From Tubiluchus corallicola (taxonomy: Eukaryota > Priapulida > Priapulimorpha > Priapulimorphida > Tubiluchidae), in contig JAQGDQ010000027.1 of NCBI GenBank assembly GCA_030141605.1, positions 361,812 to 425,811 on the forward strand: a DNA stretch of 64,000 nt, written 5' to 3'. Shown here in pieces: positions 1 through 11,600 of the stretch. Numbering within the stretch: position 1 is the stretch's first letter; the number at the start of each line of letters is the position of its first letter. The translations under genes were made by a program, and so were the position numbers. The notes beneath the pieces were generated by a model, which was not told the DNA's origin, made no database searches, and saw nothing but the letters and a program-made list of their open reading frames with translations.

Positions 1-690
1 TCAAAGCTATTGAACTTTCTCTTAATGCAAATAAAACTAAATGTGTCATGTTTTGCTCTAGAAACAAACCACTTCCCCCAAATTCTGATCTTCTAATAAT
101 CGATGGTTCCCCTATTGAACAAATTAAACAAATAAAATTTGTAGGCATCATGTTACACGAAAATCTAGACTGGAACCCTCACATTAATATGATTAGCCTC
201 AGAATGGCCAAAAATGTTGGAATCATTTCTTATATCAAAAATAGTCTTTCTCAAAAGCATTTAAGAACCTTATATAATTGTTTAGTCATACCATATTTAA
301 ACTATGCCTGTATTTTATGGGGTCCAACCTATCCATCAAACCTAGATTCTCTCCATGCTCTTCAACATAAGTTTATTTGCATTTTTCATGCCTCTTTTGA
401 ATTGGCACCTCAAAGATTTCAAACAAATCACCATTGACGACTTAATGCACTATAAATCTCTGTCACCTTTTTTCGTTAATCCTGTTAATCTTAATCAGAA
501 ACATTACAATATAAGATTTAATGAGTATCAAGTTGGCCGGTATAGGATAATGTTGCGAAACATTTCATCTCATTTATTGATCCTATCATGTGGAACCTGC
601 AAAAATACCTGCAAATATTAAGTCAATTTTGTCGTTACCAAGATTCAAAAAAAGTTTGAAAAATTTATTCAATAATTCATATTAAATATT
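1..690 (+). mobile_element. Non-LTR retrotransposon (LINE) 3' fragment, reverse transcriptase C-terminus
   Basis: From the left edge the + strand reads as the part of a LINE reverse transcriptase that follows the FADD box: NKTKCVMF, then IKFVGIMLHENLDWNPHI (the typical K-x-LG-[IV]-x-[LI]-D-x-x-L-x-W-x-x-H-I block), then YLNYACILWG. The frame then shifts more than once. A final stretch, PANIKSILSLPRFKKSLKN, ends at a stop near 682 and matches the usual C-terminal tail of CR1/jockey-type LINE proteins. Frameshifts make this a dead copy. The catalytic half lies outside the window, if it survives. AT-rich sequence with AATAAA-like runs to about 980 may be its 3' untranslated tail. Superclade assignment is approximate. 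Confidence 0.8.
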
Positions 691-1988
691 AAGCTTGTGT
701 AGTATATGACGCATGTTCAAATTCACGGTATGTGCCAGACTGGTCCATAGTATACTTCTGTTCATAAATGTGTATATATTTTAGCGATGTCCTAATAGCA
801 ATCTCATATTCATTCTCATTCACATCATTTCACTAACTTAATCCTCATTCCATCATTTTACCTTCCCTTTTTTGCACCTTAACACCAGCACCCATTAATT
901 GCATTATAGTCGCACAAGTAATGCTTGTGACTGTAATGCAAGCAACAATTTATATAGTTGAATAAAAAGCAGAATAAAAAAACTAATCACTTGCGCTAAA
1001 TTAATAGAACTCTCTAGACTCTGAAAAGAACCTGTTTTGCTCAAAGCTGGCACTAGGAAATATGCATTAGTACCACATCACACATGGTATTGAAACTGCT
1101 CATTAACGATCAAAAACAAATGAAGTGTGAACATTCCACAAAGTATCTTGGTTATGGAGAAAATAATGGATGCAACAACTTGGGGCCATTATGTAATTTT
1201 TCACGTAAAAACATGAAATTGGAATGCCAAATTGAATTATCCCAATTAGATTCACTGGACATGTAAGTGGATATCCTAGTAAACCATTTTTTCTCTGTCC
1301 ATAATGTGCTTGTTTTTCATCTGCAAAGTTTACTTTTTTCAAAGAACGTTTGTTCCATTTGCGTGAAACCCTGTCGAAAAGCAAATCCTATGCAAAAACT
1401 CTGGATCTTTATGAAAAGCAAACCAGGCCTGTAAATCTCTATGTAATACTGTAATAATGATATATAGCAAGCTCCTTAACGCAATTCCATCCATTAATAA
1501 TCTAAGTTATGACAGACACACGAAATACTTGAAAATGGCAGCTGTTTGCTTGGCATTTTATTTTTTCAATAGACTTACTGAAAAATAAAGCATCATTACG
1601 ATGTTACAAAAGGAAATTGTATATCCACAAACTGGTAAAATCCAGATATATGCTAGCAGAATCATCATGAATTATACCCTATGTTAAAGTCGGAAATTTT
1701 GTAGCACACTGACTCGAGCAGTAAATTGTAGTATAGTGTACCAAATACCTCTCAATTTAATTAGAAAAAACACAAAACGCGGTGTTATAATTCAGGTCAG
1801 AATGTCAAATATAAATGTTGAAGTAATCCAGTACAGTTATTTGGTGACGTAGAAGTAAACTTTTTGTGTGCAAGCAGGTACACGTACTTCTAACTGATAC
1901 TTCTGAGTAAGAAAGTTATTTATTCATTGCCTGAATGCCAGTATAAAAATCACACACAGTTGTCAGAGAAGATTAACAAAAAAATTAC
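691..1988. other. Non-coding stretch, probably dysbindin intron 4
   Basis: I see no supported exon here. Short open frames at 1084-1384 on both strands have no recognisable motifs. Because dysbindin exon 4 ends at 1989 with a GT donor and the gene runs leftward, this stretch and the LINE fragment next to it are probably intron. I found no further dysbindin exon before the window edge. Confidence 0.5.
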
Positions 1989-4624
1989 CGAGTAATGTGT
2001 CAATAGCGTCTATCTGCAGTGCTAACTCGGGTATGCCCATGAGAAGTGCATTCATCTCAGTGACAGTTCGAGCTTCAGAGGAGTACTTCTCAGATAAGAT
2101 CTGTGTTTGTTTATCCACTTCCTACAGCAAAAATGTACTGTGCGAATAATGATATTGTCACAGTAAATTTCCATTGAAAGCAAGCAATTTAATTAGAAAA
2201 AAACATAAAGAGCAGTGTTGTTCAGCTATTGTTCAGCTCTTCTTCTTATTTCTGCAACTTCTTCTTTTTCTCCATTGTTCTTCTTCTACACTTATTTTCA
2301 TCCTCTGGATTTCTATTATTGGTAATTTAAATTGTTGTTTTTGTTGTAATTTTCGGTTACCAGTTGAGCTACAATTGCACATAAATAATAATTATTATTA
2401 TTTTGTCATTATATAGAAGTGAACACAATGTTGTCTATTATTGTTGGCATTATATGCAAGTAAACGCAATGATGTTGTGCAGGCATACTATTTCACAGAA
2501 TTGTCAGAAAAATATATAACCATTCAATTATCAAGATTTGGTCCGTAATAAAAGAACAAAAACGATTGGTTTGTTAGAACTGATGTTACTATAAAATAGT
2601 AAATAAGTTTAAATGCCTTAATTGCCATAACTGTGGTTGTTTCCGGTTTTATAACGGTCATTTTTACTATCATTAACATTTACTGTAAAATCTGACAAAA
2701 ACTAATGTGCGTTATTAACGAAAAAAGCTAATGTCAATATTGTAATCCAACAGGACAATATCGCTTTAACAAAGAGAGATGTGCAATCTGATACACTAAC
2801 TGAAAATGGCCTCTTTCGCTGAGCCCTTACTAATTTCTAAGCAATTTATCACAAAAGAATTCAAAAATTTGGCCTATTTCACAAAATAAAAATTTTTAAA
2901 TTTTAGTTACTTGTAATGTTTCAAAAAAGCAAAAGGCCTCAAGTGTACCGCCGTGGACTTGTTGGAAAGTTAAATCACTTTCCTAGACATTGTCCAGGGA
3001 TTGAGTTGGTCCTGAAATGGGTGACTGAGTGATCTAGATTTTGGATTGCAATCACTCAATCTTGAGTTCGAGTCTAGCGCCCACACCAGGACATATACTC
3101 TACATGTTATTCGTTGTTTGTGTGTTGTGTATGCTGTTGTAAGCGTAGGTCATTAAATAAACATCGTCTTTGTCTTTGTTTGGGTAGGAAAAACAAGCTG
3201 AAAACAAACAACATTTGCCACGAGCATTAAATTGCAGCAATTTTTCTGGGTGCAGCCATGTTTAATTAACCACAACTAATTAGGCAGGATCAGGGAAAAA
3301 TTTGAGTTTATTTTATTGTTCAGCATTTATATTGCTTGGTACCAGCCGAAATGAAAAAATTGTTAGAAAGCTCAAAAATCAGCAAAAAAGGTATGAAAAG
3401 ATTCCTTACACTCACCTCTGCTTTTTTGGCACACGTTTCAGTTTCATTATGAATCTGAGCCCAGTAGTCTTGATACCTGTATGATGTAATATAAATATTT
3501 GTCAGTACATTTAATGACTAAATTTCTTTCTATATATACAGTTTCAGGTCAACAATCTAATAGATACAAGATTTAAAAAGCCAGATCTTAAAATTTGTTA
3601 ATATAAATTCAATATCTAGTTAACAATAATAGAGTAACTTACAATGAAAGTAATTCTCCTCCTGCATCCGGATTAAAATCAACATATTTGCCTGACCTAA
3701 ATAATTAAAAATAGTTTTACTGAAAAATAAGGAATAATTGTCAGTTAATACACGAGCCTTACAAATGTACGTTATCAGAGAAAAACACTAGATTAAAGAT
3801 ATAGAATTGAAACAATGCTTATATAATAATTGTGCTACTAAACAGCAAAAATTAAAAACAAAACTAGTAACAATTAGTTCAAAAATCTACATGTACATCA
3901 TTTGGAAATGTTATGCAATACTTAATACACACTTAACAAAAGATCCTGTTGGAACTGACGTCAGGGAGTTCAAACTGAAAAAAACGAAAACAAACAACTG
4001 TAGAGGGTAAAAATAGCCACATATTTTAACCATTTAGTGTAACTAAATTCTGAGATGCTTTATGCTGGAATTACGTTTCAACTCTTCTGAGTACAGATTT
4101 CTTTCTACAAATAGCGGTGACTGACTGACCAGAGTTATGAATGAGCATTACACAGTTGCATCGTGTTGTTGTGAGCAACGCTGAATGATGAACACCAAAA
4201 ATTTACCATGAACTTCGACACTCCATAGCAGAGGCACTTAAAATCCCAACTTAGACTTTCTACTTCATGCATTAAAAAACAGTTCAAGTAAATTTTGCTG
4301 GGACTACATCATGGCTAGAGTTACAAGCAGTTACACTAATTTAGATTTGAGTTTTGAGTATCTTAACTTTGCACTGCATGAAAAGTAAGGAAAAAGCAGT
4401 CATATATTCGTTACAAGTTGCAAAGAAACTAGTTACAGTTATCGACATTGAATTTTGGAACATGTAACATTTCTACTATATTCATCACATTACAAAATAC
4501 AATGTGAAAAAAATAGTTTACACAATAAAAAATTATAAAGCAAATATCAGGAACTTTTATACCTTGTTCCAATTTCTTGTTGAGCAGAAGCTAGTTTCTG
4601 TTTTATTGATGAAATCATTGTCAT
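1989..4624 (-). CDS. DTNBP1: Dysbindin (dystrobrevin-binding protein 1), first four coding exons, partial
   Basis: Four minus-strand exons can be assembled: 4563-4624 (start ATG at 4624), 3643-3696, 3416-3476 and 1989-2121. All have GT/AG borders and compatible phases (2, 2, 0, 1) and give about 103 residues. The protein starts MTMISSIKQKLASAQQEIG. It then has GGELLSLYQDYWAQIHNETE, which lines up with the LLSRYEDTWAALH block of vertebrate dysbindin, followed by MNALLMGIPELALQIDAIDT, matching the LPALIADLESM segment. Dysbindin is a coiled-coil subunit of BLOC-1, which acts in biogenesis of lysosome-related organelles and in endosomal trafficking. The central and C-terminal coiled coil is missing because the gene leaves the window on the left. 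A tRNA-derived SINE lies in the intron between exons 3 and 4. A CTAG acceptor-like site just upstream of the ATG hints at a 5' UTR intron. A second in-frame ATG follows two codons later. Confidence 0.8.
2985..3182 (+). mobile_element. tRNA-derived SINE
   Basis: The sequence has an A-box-like block (tgggtgactgagtgat, 3018-3033) and, about 45 bases further on, a good RNA polymerase III B-box (gagttcgagtcta, 3064-3076), the arrangement of a tRNA gene. It does not fold into a complete tRNA. It continues into a non-tRNA body ending in an AATAAA-containing tail with a repeated tctttgt motif at 3155-3180. It sits in a dysbindin intron, in the opposite orientation to the gene. Confidence 0.55.
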
Positions 4625-7194
4625 CTATGATGCTTACCTAGAAAAATACAAAATACGTTAAAGTATTAGGATCGTTATACCTCTAAGCTACTAAGTGTGA
4701 CACTGACTAGATTTTTTGAGGGCAATCTAGTAGTAATGGAGGGTAATCATGAGAAACAACAATGTAATATAATAGAATTTCTTAAGGGACATGATGTTGA
4801 GAGGAGACTAGTTCCTAGAATTCAAGTTTACTTCCACGGATTCAGATATAATCACAGTTTGTTAAAAGTATAACACACAATATTATATTTGTCTCTCATT
4901 TATACAAACTAATGAAAATATGCACATTTGGTGATTTTTCTCCAATCACTGTAGGACACACGGACAGCTGGCATGCAACTATATTAAATGCGTTCAAGTT
5001 AATTCTACCTACTAAATTCTAACTTCGGTTATAAAATTCTGTTTAATTTTTGACTAATCAAGTCATAACCACTACCAAAAAAATTGCAAAGTCAGTTTAT
5101 TCAAGTTTACCAGGCAGTTTCAAATTCAAATTCACACATATAGTTTTTTAGTAAAAAGTACTACAGATTCGATATACGTGTTTCTCAGCATGACTAAGTA
5201 ATTGGTCAAAACAATTAAAATACAAGTTATAAGTTTTACAGAACAAAATCCATAGATGGGGAGTTAGCAGAAGATTTAGCACTTGTGCTGCCTGCCTTCG
5301 TTTGTTTAGGATATCCTGACATTGTTTAGGATACCTCATTTCTTCATAAGTTTCTCTCCAATGCAATAATCCTGGTCTTATTATGGTCTCGCAGCAAATT
5401 AATCTAGTGAGTGTTATTCCTAGCTATTACTTTTATAATATGATTATATCTATAAGCAGACCTACCAACTCTCACGCATTAGGTGTGTGTCACACACACT
5501 CATCAAATTTCAGTTCTCACGCATTCCACAAGTTTGCAAAACACCTGGCTTCCTTTGCCTTCAACACTAATTGTGACGCAATTAGTAGTTAGTACTACTT
5601 TAAATAATACACAGTAACATTCATGCATCTCACATCATAATCCATAATTCAGAGATGGGGTATTAGCACAAAAAGCTATTTGCCCCTCCACTACGCTAAA
5701 CTTTTTTCCACTATGCAGAAGGCTTTTTGGCAGTGCAGTAAGTCTTTGAAAATTTTCTGGATTCTGGAAATATAATTGCAAGGGTATATTTATACGAAAT
5801 CGTCTCTTTCGATGACTTTTGTCTACCTTCATGTCATCACGGAATTGAAGTTATCAGTCTCATTAGGTCTATTGTACACATTATTGGTGGGCAGTTAGAG
5901 TAAAAAGTTATAAATATGCACATTCTTACAAGCATGCTGGAAGATTCGTATCAAAAATTGAAAGTTTCCCATATTGGTTGAATCGGTCGGACGCTCACGA
6001 CTTCACACGTTGTCACGGTATGCTGTATTATTTAGAAAATATTGCCAGTTTATTATATTTTTTCTGATGAATTCAAAATAAGTTTTTTGCACTACGGCTT
6101 GCAAGCAAGTGGTCGGAAAGTTACTTTTGTCTTACAATCAATCTTAAGCAATGTTATCTTGCAGATTTACTTCGCTTCTGAATACTGTTACGGAGAGTGC
6201 AGTATGTGTTTGGCAGCAGTTTAGATTTTGATTAGCTAGGAGTTGGCTTTCCAAGTAGCTTTTGCTAAATTTAACTGAGCTATATATATAGCAGCACGTA
6301 TGAAGCATCATTGTCTTGGTCATCATATGTTTTTGGATTTAGCCTTTGATTTAAGATGTGAATAATGCAATGATGATGGGCCTTGCATCATCCAGTAATT
6401 CTTTAACTTTGAAATCAATTTCAGGTGCGATTGCACCACGTTGCAAGATCTTTTCACATTATTTCTTCAATGATTACAAAATTCAGTTATATTGCTCTGT
6501 TCTTATATAAACAGCTATGCATATATAATTAGCTAGGCATAGACCTTACTTGCATGTGTAATGGTATATTTTATATTTGTATTCTAATTCACAAAGGCTG
6601 AGTGAAAATAGTGTGTAACTGTTGACAAATAAGGGTCTAGTCTGTATGCATTTTAGTCTTAGATTGCTACTAAATAGAGACCCATAATAATTTCGGCAAG
6701 TATTAAATAATATTTTTGTATTCGAATGTACCAGTGTGAGATGAACGTAGTTTGTGATTAGCTTACGATTAACCAAGACTGTTTTATATTCAGTTTAGTT
6801 TCTTCCCTTGGGAATGAACAATTTATGATAGTATAAAATTTGTGACAAAGATGTCTGGAACTTGAATTCCTTAATAATAATTTAACACTTTACAGTATAG
6901 TTGGTTATTTGATCCTTTTTTTCTGTAAACAAAAGGCATTGGTCTATTTATTATGTAATATCTGCCTTAATTTGGTTTATTTTCACTACTTTTGATTAAC
7001 ATTAATATTTGTCAAAATACACTAATAAACTTTTATCCATCTTATAAACATTTATTGGAAAATTTATAACTCAAGTGAATATACTTTTGGAATTTTGCTG
7101 AAAGAATTATTGCAGCAGACTTGTCATATAATAATAGTGATGAATTATTGTTTATTTTTAGATTATTCCAATAGACTTGAACTAGTTTAGAATT
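4625..7194. other. Divergent intergenic region between dysbindin and AlaRS
   Basis: About 2.6 kb separate the start codons of dysbindin (leftward) and AlaRS (rightward). Open frames at 5148-5366, 5383-5592 and 5635-5832 are short, lack recognisable motifs and have no splice context that I trust. Promoters for both genes must lie here or in 5' UTR introns, but I could not pick out a convincing TATA box, initiator or CpG-rich block. Confidence 0.6.
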
Positions 7195-8579
7195 ATGGAT
7201 GCTAGCAAAACTGCTGATAAGATTCGGCAAGAATTTATAGATTTCTTTATTGAAAGGCATAAGCATGTCTATGTTCATTCATCTTCTGTTGTTCCACTTG
7301 ATGACCCCACTTTACTGTTTGCAAATGCGGGAATGAATCAGGTTTGTCAAGCTTAATGAACTTTTTTGTTTTGTTGCCAGTTATAATTTTTAACTTCTCT
7401 CGTCTTTCTTTTTTAATGTGTCATTATGCAAACTGTGATCATGCCAGCATGTAAAGAAATTTTTTTGGGAGTTACACTGTGAATTTTGTGCTTTCTCATA
7501 AATAGAAAAAAAGCAAATGCATGGATAATATGATATGCAACTTTCAGTTTGTCATGACAACTCAATGTGTGCGTAACGAAATTATAAAAGAAGAGTTATG
7601 TGATAAGTAACAGATCAAGGGTAATGCACCTCCTGAGGCATCAGAATCTCCCTCTTAGTGGATCATCCTTGATAAGTACTTAAGCTTATGTGGTGCCCCA
7701 AGTGGTGTCAAATCCCTGGATCACAGTTTGTATTTTGTCCAGCACTTAACAAAATGTGTATAAAACCAAGCAGCATATTAGAGCAAAGTTTATGTCTCAT
7801 ATTGATATAACAACCTATGATGATACTTATGATACTTGTAACTATGACTGCCGGCATTTAAAAAATGTTCGTTTCAAAGTCACTTCAGAAATTCAATTAT
7901 AAATAATGTTTACCTGTTTAATAAAACCATTTAGACAAACCACTATTTGTTAATGTCAACTTTCATATCTTATGTGATTGTCGGCTGATAGAGTGAAACA
8001 TGATGCAATTTTTTGCTGAATTTTTTGTGTGAGCAAAAAGCTAAATATTGTTAATTTTGGAAAAAAGTAAACGAAAAGAAACTTTGTTACCTTTTGTAAT
8101 TGAATCTGCACATTCTTAATGGCAAGACTTCTTTATGCTTTTATTAAAAATTTCATTTAGTATTCATCACTAGACAGTGAAGAATGCTTTTAAATAATCT
8201 TTATAATGGGGTACTTGTACAAACAAACTGCACTTTTTAAAGCACTTTTTTCGTTAAAATAATATCAATATAATTAGTGGATCAGTTTTTCAATTTAAGT
8301 TAAATCAATGTAAAAACTGGATTATCAGACCCTCATTGAGGTTTATCTTTTACATGCCCTGTAGCATAATAAAAATTGATTTTTTAAGAATGATGTTTAC
8401 TGTATGTTAAAACTAAAATTATTATAAGTACAAGTATTTAAATTTTTCATGCATTGCTAGGAAAATGTCTCCAAGTCAAAATTTTTGTCGAAAAGTATCA
8501 ATACTTGTTATGCATGTTGCTTTATATAATGTGCTTATTATATATATATATATTGATAAAATATCTTATCATCATATAT

Positions 8580-8610
<31 letters not shown>

Positions 8611-11600
8611 TATATGCGGCACATATTATATATATATATTTATATATATGTAGTTCAAGCCCATTTTCTTGGGCATAGTTGACCCACACAGTGACATGTC
8701 CAAGTGGACAAGAGTGGTCAATTCACAGAAGTGCATTCGTGCAGGTGGCAAGCATAATGATTTGGATGATGTTGGAAAAGATGTTTATCATCATACGTTT
8801 TTTGAGATGTTGGGCAACTGGTCTTTTGGAGACTATTTTAAGGTACAGCATGTTATGTTACTTGTCTGGCGTCTTGTTTAAAATTGTCAGGAAACAGGTT
8901 TTTAAGGCAATTTGTGTTAATGAACTTTAGAAGAAAAAATGTACCCAAGCTACAGTCAAATAGTCATTTTCTTGCCCCTGTTAAGGGGTCAGTCATTGCA
9001 TAATTATTAAGCGTGTCATATTTGTGGAAATAATAAGTTTTTCATATTTCTAAGAAATTCCTTAATTTAATGCTTTATTAAAAAATGTTGTAAAAAATAA
9101 TAAAGTATTAGAAATAGTAGCAAGAAATAAAAAACTTGCTTGAACCTTCTTCGAGTTAATCTTGACTTTGCATAACTGTACATAACTTGGCTCTAGGATA
9201 CATCTTGACTACCAAAGAAGAATCCTGGTTTAATTGAAATCCGTTTTTAGATAGTATGTGTTTAGTTGTTTCAGTGTTGGTGTCCTTTTTAACTGGTTTA
9301 ATTAAATGGTGCACATTATTTGTTGGCTTAAAATTGGCTCACTAGATACCTAAAAATGTTCATTTGCATGAAATTGTGCAAAGCTATACAAAGCTAACAC
9401 ATAATACTGGGTGACATTCTATACTGGTTTGTATAGAACTGTTTCAATGTGTCCTTTCTATCCGTTTGTTAAAAACAACAGAAATAGGAGTTTTTTTACC
9501 ATAATTTTTATTTATCTTCCTCACTCTTGTAAAAATAAGTATTGTTAAATGATAAATTGACTGAAATGATTATATCCATCTGTATCTAATCAATGTGCCT
9601 TTTTAGAAAGAGGTGTGCGCTATGGCTTGGGAGCTGCTAACTGATGTGTATAAGTTACCCAAAGATCGTATGTACGTCACGTATTTCGGTGGCAACCAAG
9701 AAGCCGGACTTGAACCGGATGACGAATGCAAAAAAATTTGGTTGGATTTAGGGTGAGAAACATTTTCCATGTTTAATTATGCCTGTTAGAGTTTTTATTT
9801 TACTTCATATCAGTGTTGCTTTACTAAATGAAAACAGGGCCCAATTTAATAAATTTACTAACATTGGGTTAGGAAGTCTGGTACTTTATAACTTTGCTAA
9901 TGTTCAGATTACATTTTTAACTTTGTAACTGTTAGGACTGTGTTTAATAACTTTTCCAATATTAGGACTGCATTCAATAATTTTAATAATATTAGGACTG
10001 TGTTTAATCAATTTTGACAATTGGAGCTTTAACTTCTAAAAATTTATTAATATAATCTTTATTATATGCTGGCCTGCCTTCCATTTCCAACATCAGTAGT
10101 GTTTTTGCTTCTGTAGATTTTTTTGTACTTCTCATAATAAAAGTTTAAGAAATATGTTTATATTACTGAGTTTTTTAAACTTGCACCAGATGAGTTGTCT
10201 AGCAAGTCTACTTTCTTGTAATAGCATTTAGTTATTGCCTTGTTGGAGTGTAAAGGCTGTTAATTACGTGATTAATATCTAAAAGGCACAAAATTGAAAT
10301 TTATTTAGCATTAACAACAATAGAGATGAAAATCTTAGATTGTATATAATTGGTAGTCATAATTTGTATTGCATAAAGAAACCTCTCTAGAGCTCACATT
10401 AGTGTCCTAATAATTTTATTTTAATTGTGAATTTCACCATTAATGGTGTATGGTATACTTTACAAGGAGTTTTCCCTTTTTGCAGCACTCCTATAGTGCT
10501 GGTATTTATAATGGTGTTTGACAAATATTATAGTGGCATTGTTTTAAAAATAGGATTCCTGAAGAACGAGTTATGCCCTTTGGCATGAAAGATAATTTTT
10601 GGGAAATGGGAGAAACCGGTCCTTGTGGGCCTTGTAGTGAAATTCACTTTGATCGTGTTGGAAACCGAGATGCATCCAGTCTGGTTAACATGGATGTACC
10701 AGATGTATTGGAAATTTGGAATCTTGTCTTTATCCAGTACAACAGGTATTAAATCTCATTCTCTTTTCTTAATGTCAGCTCTTCATGTGCAGATGTGTTT
10801 TCGGAGTCGCATTCTTGATGCGTAGACAGAATTATCACAAACTCTAAGAGAAGTTCTTAGTTTTCGCTACATTAGATCTATTCATGATAAAATCAGCTTG
10901 TGACTTATAAGTGAATGAATTTACTTTAACCAATGGTTACACTGTCATCATATCATCGTGCTAGTTGACATTATCATTATCAGTGTCATCTCAATCATTA
11001 TTGTCCTTGTTGTCATAAGTATAACCATCACTCGAGTATCAGCAGCAAGAAGAACAACATTAGCAGAAATATAGATGAAGTAATGCTACAAATCCGTTGT
11101 TAACACACCTGAATTACAAACTGGCAGAGAATTAATGTAGATATTGGATTGTTATTTAAAACAGAGTTAAGTTAATCAGTTCTTCATGCCCTTTGCAGGT
11201 TGCTTTTGTCGCATGTAGAATAAAAACTGTTGCATACTGACTTTATAACTCAAGCATAAAACAAACATAGCATAATGCAACCGTAACGTAATATAACATA
11301 TATTATGTTGGCCAAATTGCATTGAATTACGTAATGACAATTTATGATATTTAGCTAATTTTGAAGTTTAAGAAATGGAAAGCAGCAATTTTGCTTTATT
11401 TTTAAGCGAAAAACAGATCGAAACATTTTTCATATATACTGGATTTGTTATTTTGCTAGGGAGACGGATGGATCACTTAATGCTCTTCCTAGGAAACATA
11501 TTGACTGTGGAATGGGTTTAGAGCGAATTGTATCTGTTATACAGCAGAAACCTTCAAATTATGACACAGATCTTTTTCTACCAATTTTTGATGCTATAGA

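Noticed and set aside
5148-5832. Three short open frames in the dysbindin-AlaRS gap
   Set aside because: No recognisable domain, no shared phase or splice consensus linking them.
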